The translations under genes and the position numbers were made by a program. Shown here in pieces: positions 58,273 through 64,000 of a stretch of DNA of 64,000 nt. Each line of letters opens with the position of its first letter. The stretch's first letter is position 1. The notes under the pieces are model-generated. The model searched no databases. It was not told where the DNA came from and worked only from the letters and a program-made list of their open reading frames with translations. Source of the DNA: Chelydra serpentina (lineage: Eukaryota; Chordata; Testudines; Chelydridae); contig JBAIAC010000158.1 of the NCBI GenBank assembly GCA_037349315.1, forward strand, positions 744,001 through 808,000. The letters are read 5' to 3'.

Positions 58273-61200
58273 TAATTATCTATCTATCTCTCTAATTATC
58301 TATCTATCTCTCTAATTATCTATCTAATTATCTATCTATCTATTTAATTATATATCTGTCTAATAATCTACCAATCTATCTAATTGTCTATCTATCTATT
58401 TATCTTTCTTATTATCTATTTATTTACCTAATAATCTATCTAATTATCTATCTATCTAATTATCTATTGAATTATCTATCTAGCTATCTTAATATCTATC
58501 TAATTGTCCATCTAATTATCTATCTTTCTAATTATCTACCAATCTATCTAATTATCTATCCATCTAATTATCTATCTATCTTCCTAATTATATAGCTATT
58601 TATCTATCTTTCTAATTATCTTATTTTCTATCTATTTAATTATCTATCTATCTAATTATCTAATTTTCTATCTATCTAATTATCTATCTAATAATCTACC
58701 AATCTATCTAATTATCTATCTAGCTGTCTACTTATCTATCTAATTATCTATCTTTCTAATTATCTAATTATCTATCTATCTAATTATCTATTGAATTATC
58801 TATCTAGCTATCTTAATATCTATCTAATTGTCCATCTAATTATCTATCTTTCTAATTATATACCAATCTATCTAATTATCTATCCATCTAATTATCTATC
58901 TATCTTCCTAATTATATAGCTATTTATCTATCTTTCTAATTATCTTATTTTCTATCTATTTAATTATCTATCTATCTAATTATCTAATTTTCTATCTATC
59001 TAATTATCTATCTAATAATCTACCAATCTATCTAATTATCTATCTAGCTGTCTACTTATCTATCTAATTATCTATCTTTCTAATTATCTAATTATCTGTC
59101 TATCTAATTCTCTATCGATCTATATAATTATCTATCTAATTCTCTATCTATCTAATTTTCTATCTATTTAATTATCTATCTATCTAATAATCTACCAATC
59201 TATCTAATTATCTATCTATCTAATTATCTATCTAATTATCTATCTAGCTGTCTAATTATCTTGCTATTTATCTATCTTTCTAATTATCTAATTTTCTATC
59301 TATCTAATTATCTTTCTAGCTATATAATTATCTATCTAATTCTCTATCTATCTAATTATCCATCTAATTAACTAATTATCTATACATCTAACTATCTATC
59401 TAGCTATCTATTTATCTATCCAATTATCTATGTATTTATCTAATAATCTATCTAATTACCTATCTATCTATCTAATTATCTATCTATCTGTTTATCTATC
59501 TATCTACCTATCTAATAATCTACCAATCTATCGAATTATCTATCTATCTAATTATCTATCTATCTAATTATCTATCTAGCTATCTATTTATCTTTCTTAT
59601 TATCTATTTATTTATCTAATAATCTATCTAATTATCTATCTATCTAATTATCTATCTATCTATTTATCTATCTAATTATCTACCTATCTAATAATCAAAA
59701 TATCTATCTAATTCTCTGTCTTTCTAATTATCTAATTTTCTATCTATATAATTATCTATCTATCTATCTATCTAATTATCTATCTATCTCATTATCTATC
59801 TATCTATTTATCTATCTAATTATCTACCTATCTAATAATCAACATATCTATCTAATTATCTAGCTTTCTAATTATCTAATTTTCTATCTAATTATCTATC
59901 TATCTATATAATTATCTATCTATCTAATAATCTACCAATCTATCTAATTATCTATCTAAATATCTATCTAGCTATCTATTTATCTTTCTTATTATCTATT
60001 TATTTATCTAATAATCTATCTAATTATCTATCTATCTAATTATCTATCTATCTATTTATCTATCTAATTATCTACCTATCTAATAATCAAAATATCTATC
60101 TAATTCTCTGTCTTTCTAATTATCTAATTTTCTATCTATCTAATTATCTATCTATCTATCTATCTAATTATCTATCTATCTCATTATCTATCTATCTATT
60201 TATCTATCTAATTATCTACCTATCTAATAATCAACATATCTATCTAATTATCTAGCTTTCTAATTATCTAATTTTCTATCTAATTATCTATCTATCTATA
60301 TAATTATCTATCTATCTAATAATCTACCAATCTATCTATTTATCTGTCTAATTATCTATTTATTTATCTAATAATCTATCTATTTATCTATCTATCTAAT
60401 TATCTATCGAATTATCTTTCTAGCTATCTAAATATCTATCTAATTGTCTATCTAATTATCTATCTTTCTAATTATATAATTTTCTGTCTATCTAATTATT
60501 TATATTTCTAATTATCTAATTTTCTGTCTATCTGTCTAATTATCATTCTAATTAACTAATTATCTATCTATCTAATTATCTATCTAGCTGTCTATTTATC
60601 TATCTAATTATCTAAGTATTTATCTAATAATCTATCGAATTATCTATCTAGCTAATAATCTATTTATCTTTCTTATTATCTATCTAGCTATCTATATATA
60701 TAATTGTCTATCTAATTATCTATCTATCTAATTATCTATCTTTCTAATTGTCTAATTTTCTGTCTATCTAATTATCTATCTCTATAATTATCTAATTATC
60801 TCTCTAATTATCGATTATCTATTTATCTAATTATCTATCTAGCTGTCTATTTATCTAATTATCTATGTATTTATCTAATAATCTATCTAATTATCTATCT
60901 AGCTAATAATCTACCTATCTATCTAATTATCTCTCAATCTATCTAATTATCTATGTAATTATGTATCTTTCTAATTATCTAATTTTCTATCTATCTAATT
61001 ATTCAGCTATCTATCTAATTATCTATCTAGTTATCTAAATATCTATCTATCTATTTATCTATTTAATTACCTAATATGTAATTATATAATGACCTACATC
61101 TCCAATTATCTATCTATCTAATTATCTATGTAATTATCTATATATCTATCTAATTATCTAATTATATAGCTATTTATCTATCTTTCTAATTATTTCATTA

Positions 61201-64000
61201 TCTACCTATCTAATTATCTATCGAATTATCTATCTACCTATTTATTTATCTATCTAATTATATATCTAGCTATCTATTTATCTTTCTTATTATCTATTTA
61301 TTTATCTAATAATCTATCTAATTATCTATCTATCTAATTATCTATCTAATTATCTATCTAGCTATCAAAATATCTATCAAATTGTCTATCTAATTGTCTA
61401 TCTATCTAATTATCTATCGAATTATCTATCTAGCTATCTAAATATCTATCTAATTATCTATCTAATTATCTCTCTTTGTAAATATCTATCTATCTCTTTA
61501 TCTATCTAATTATCTACCTATCTAATAATCAACATATCTATCTAATTATCTAATTTTCTATCTATCTAATTATCTATCTAATAATCTACCAATCTATCTA
61601 ATTATCTATCCAATTATCTCTCTAGCTGTCTAATTATCTATCTAATTATCTATCTTAATAATTATCTAATTATCTATCTATCTAATTCTCTATCTATTTA
61701 TATAATTATCTATCTAATTCTCTATCTGTCTAATTATCTATCTTTCTAATTATATAATTTTCTATCTATTTAATTATCTATCTAATAATCTACCAATATA
61801 TCTAATTATCTATCTGTCTAATTATCTATGTAATTATCTATCTATCTATCTAATTATCTATCTCTCTAATACTGTACCAATCTATCCCATTATCTATTTA
61901 TCTAATTATCTATGTATTTATCTAATAATCTATCTAATTATCTATCTAGCTAATAATCTACCTATCTATCTAATTATCTCTCTATCTATCTAATTATCTA
62001 TGTAATTATGTATCTTTCTAATTATCTAATTTTCTATCTATCTAATTATTTAGCTATCTATCTAATTATCTATCTAGCTATCTAAATATCTATCTATCTA
62101 TTTATCTATTGAATTACCTAATATGTAATTATCTAATTACCTAAATCTCCAATTATCTATCTATCTAATTATCTATGTAATTATCTATATATCTATCTAA
62201 TTATCTATCTAATTATCTAATTATCTATCTAGCTGTCTAATTATATAGCTATTTATCTATCTTTCTAATTATTTCATTATCTACCTATCTAATTATCTAT
62301 CGAATTATCTATCGAATTATCTATCTATCTATTTATCTATCTATAGAATTATATATCTAGCTATCTATTTATCTTTCTTATTATGTATTTATTTATCTAA
62401 TAATCTATCTAATTATCTATCTATCTAATTATCTATCTAATTATCTATCTAGCTATCAAAATATCTATTAAATTGTCTATCTATCTAATTATCTATCGAA
62501 TTATCTATCTAGCTATCTAAATATCTATCTAATTATCTATCTAATTATCTCTCTTTGTAAATATCTATCTATCTATTTATCTATCTAATTATCTACCTAT
62601 CTAATAATCAACATATCTATCTAATTATCTAATTTTCTATCTATCTAATTATCTATCTAATAATCTACCAATCTATCTAATTATCTATCCAATTATCTAT
62701 CTAGCTGTCTAATTATCTATCTAATTATCTATCTTAATAATTATCTAATTATCTATCTATCTAATTCTCTATCTATTTATATAATTATCTATCTAATTCT
62801 CTATCTGTCTAATTATCTATCTTTCTAATTATATAATTTTCTATCTATTTAATTTTCTATCTAATAATCTACCAATCTATCTAATTATCTATCTGTCTAA
62901 TTATCTATGTAATTATCTATCTATCTATCTAATTATCTATCTATCTAATACTGTACCAATCTATCCCATTATCTATCTAATTATTTATCTATCTAATTAT
63001 CTATCTATCTATTTTTCTATCTAATTATCTACCTATTTAATAATCAACATATCTATCTAATTATCTATCTATCTATATAATTATCTATCTATCTAATAAT
63101 GTACCAATCTATCTAATTATCTATCTAATTCTCTATCTATCTAATAATCGATCTAATTAACTAATTATCTTTCTTTCTAATTATCTATCTAGCTATCTAT
63201 TTATCTATCTAATTATCTATGTATTTATCTAATAATCTATCTAATTATCTATCTATCTAATTATCTATCGGATCATCTATCTAGCTATCTAAATATCTAT
63301 CTAATTATCTATCTAATTATCCCTCTTTCTAAATATCTATCTATCTATCTATCTAATTATCTACCTATCTAATAATTAACATATCTATCTAATTATCTAT
63401 CTTTCTAATTATCGAATTTTCTATCTATCTAATTATCTATCTATCTATATAATTATCTATCTATCTAATAATGTACCAATCTATCTAATTATCTATCTAT
63501 CTAATTATCTATGTAATTATCTATCTATCTAATTATCTATCGGATCATCTATCTAGCTATCTAAATATCTATCTAATTATCTATCTAATTATCCCTCTTT
63601 CTAAATATCTATCTATGTATCTATCTAATTATCTACCTATCTAATAATCAACATATCTATCTAATTATCTATCTATCTAATTATCCAATTTTCTATCTAT
63701 ATAATTATCTATCTAATAATCTACCAATCTATCTAATTATCTATCTATCGAATTATCTATCTAGCTGTCTGTTTATCTATCTAATTATCTATGCATTTAT
63801 CTAATAATCTATCTAATTATCTATCTAGCTAATAATCTACCTATCTATCTAATTATCTATGTAATTATGTATCTTTCTAATTATCTAATTTTCTATCTAT
63901 CTAATTATTTATTTATCTATCTAATTATCTATCTAGCTATCTAAATATCTATCTATCTATCTATTTATCTATTTAATTACCTAATATGTAATTATCTAAT
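58273..64000 (-). repeat. GATA/ATTA satellite array, right block, inverted
   Basis: This is the same satellite as the left arrays, read as TATCTAATTATCTATC. Modules such as ATTACCTAATATGTAATTA are complements of left-array modules. Local tandem duplications are visible: about 324 bp (58465 and 58789), about 390 bp (59580 and 59968), about 1.08-1.09 kb (61360 and 62452) and about 273 bp (63267 and 63540). The array runs off the window. No gene is seen. Confidence 0.95.

Noticed and set aside
58273..64000. Telomere or subtelomere repeat
   Set aside because: No TTAGGG runs; the unit is GATA/ATTA.

Overview
The window reads as vertebrate, reptile-like nuclear DNA, most probably turtle. The evidence is the repeat set: a tRNA-headed SINE with a CR1-type tail, CR1 LINE pieces, a SCAN/Gmr1-type Ty3-gypsy element primed by tRNA-Ser, a Penelope-like GIY-YIG fragment, MIR-type CORE-SINEs and non-autonomous hAT elements. 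There are no prokaryotic operons. The species is an inference; no intact single-copy host gene is present to prove it.

Layout. Satellite made of GATA runs broken by ATTA (basic form TTAGATAGATAGATAA) fills 1-6530 and 16171-33076 in one orientation, and 35012-35190 and 58273-64000 in the opposite orientation. Block A (6531-16170) lies between the first two arrays. It holds a hAT element, a solo LTR, a tRNA-Cys-like sequence, a CR1 3' end, at least four candidate exons of what looks like a HEAT-repeat (maestro/MROH-like) gene, a second hAT element, and the 5' region of a LINE called LINE-L here. Block B (33077-35011) is a direct copy of the start of block A, including its satellite junction. 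Block E (54601-58272) is an inverted copy of parts of block A, and runs into satellite that is also inverted. The window is therefore an imperfect inverted repeat with satellite on both outer ends.

The centre (35191-54600) is a stack of mobile elements: two tRNA-like sequences, a broken CR1 (39768-41775), LINE-L on the minus strand (41776-43872 continuing at 51184-52072), a 7.3-kb LTR element inserted inside LINE-L (43873-51182), and a Penelope-like fragment inserted inside that LTR element (48784-49455). The LTR element has an intact gag and a protease region in another frame, but no visible reverse transcriptase, RNase H or integrase. In their place it has a long unrecognised reading frame and a membrane-spanning segment. 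LINE-L sequence of about 150 bp is present on both sides of it, which is far longer than a normal LTR target duplication.

How it fits together. The order of events can be partly read. hAT insertion and LTR insertion preceded the copying that made A, B and E. LINE-L entered A at position 14906, a point where E is uninterrupted. Satellite later came to adjoin LINE-L exactly where its coding region should begin. The host gene exons are divided between the two arms, so neither arm can encode a whole protein. All identities, spacings and homologies were judged by eye.
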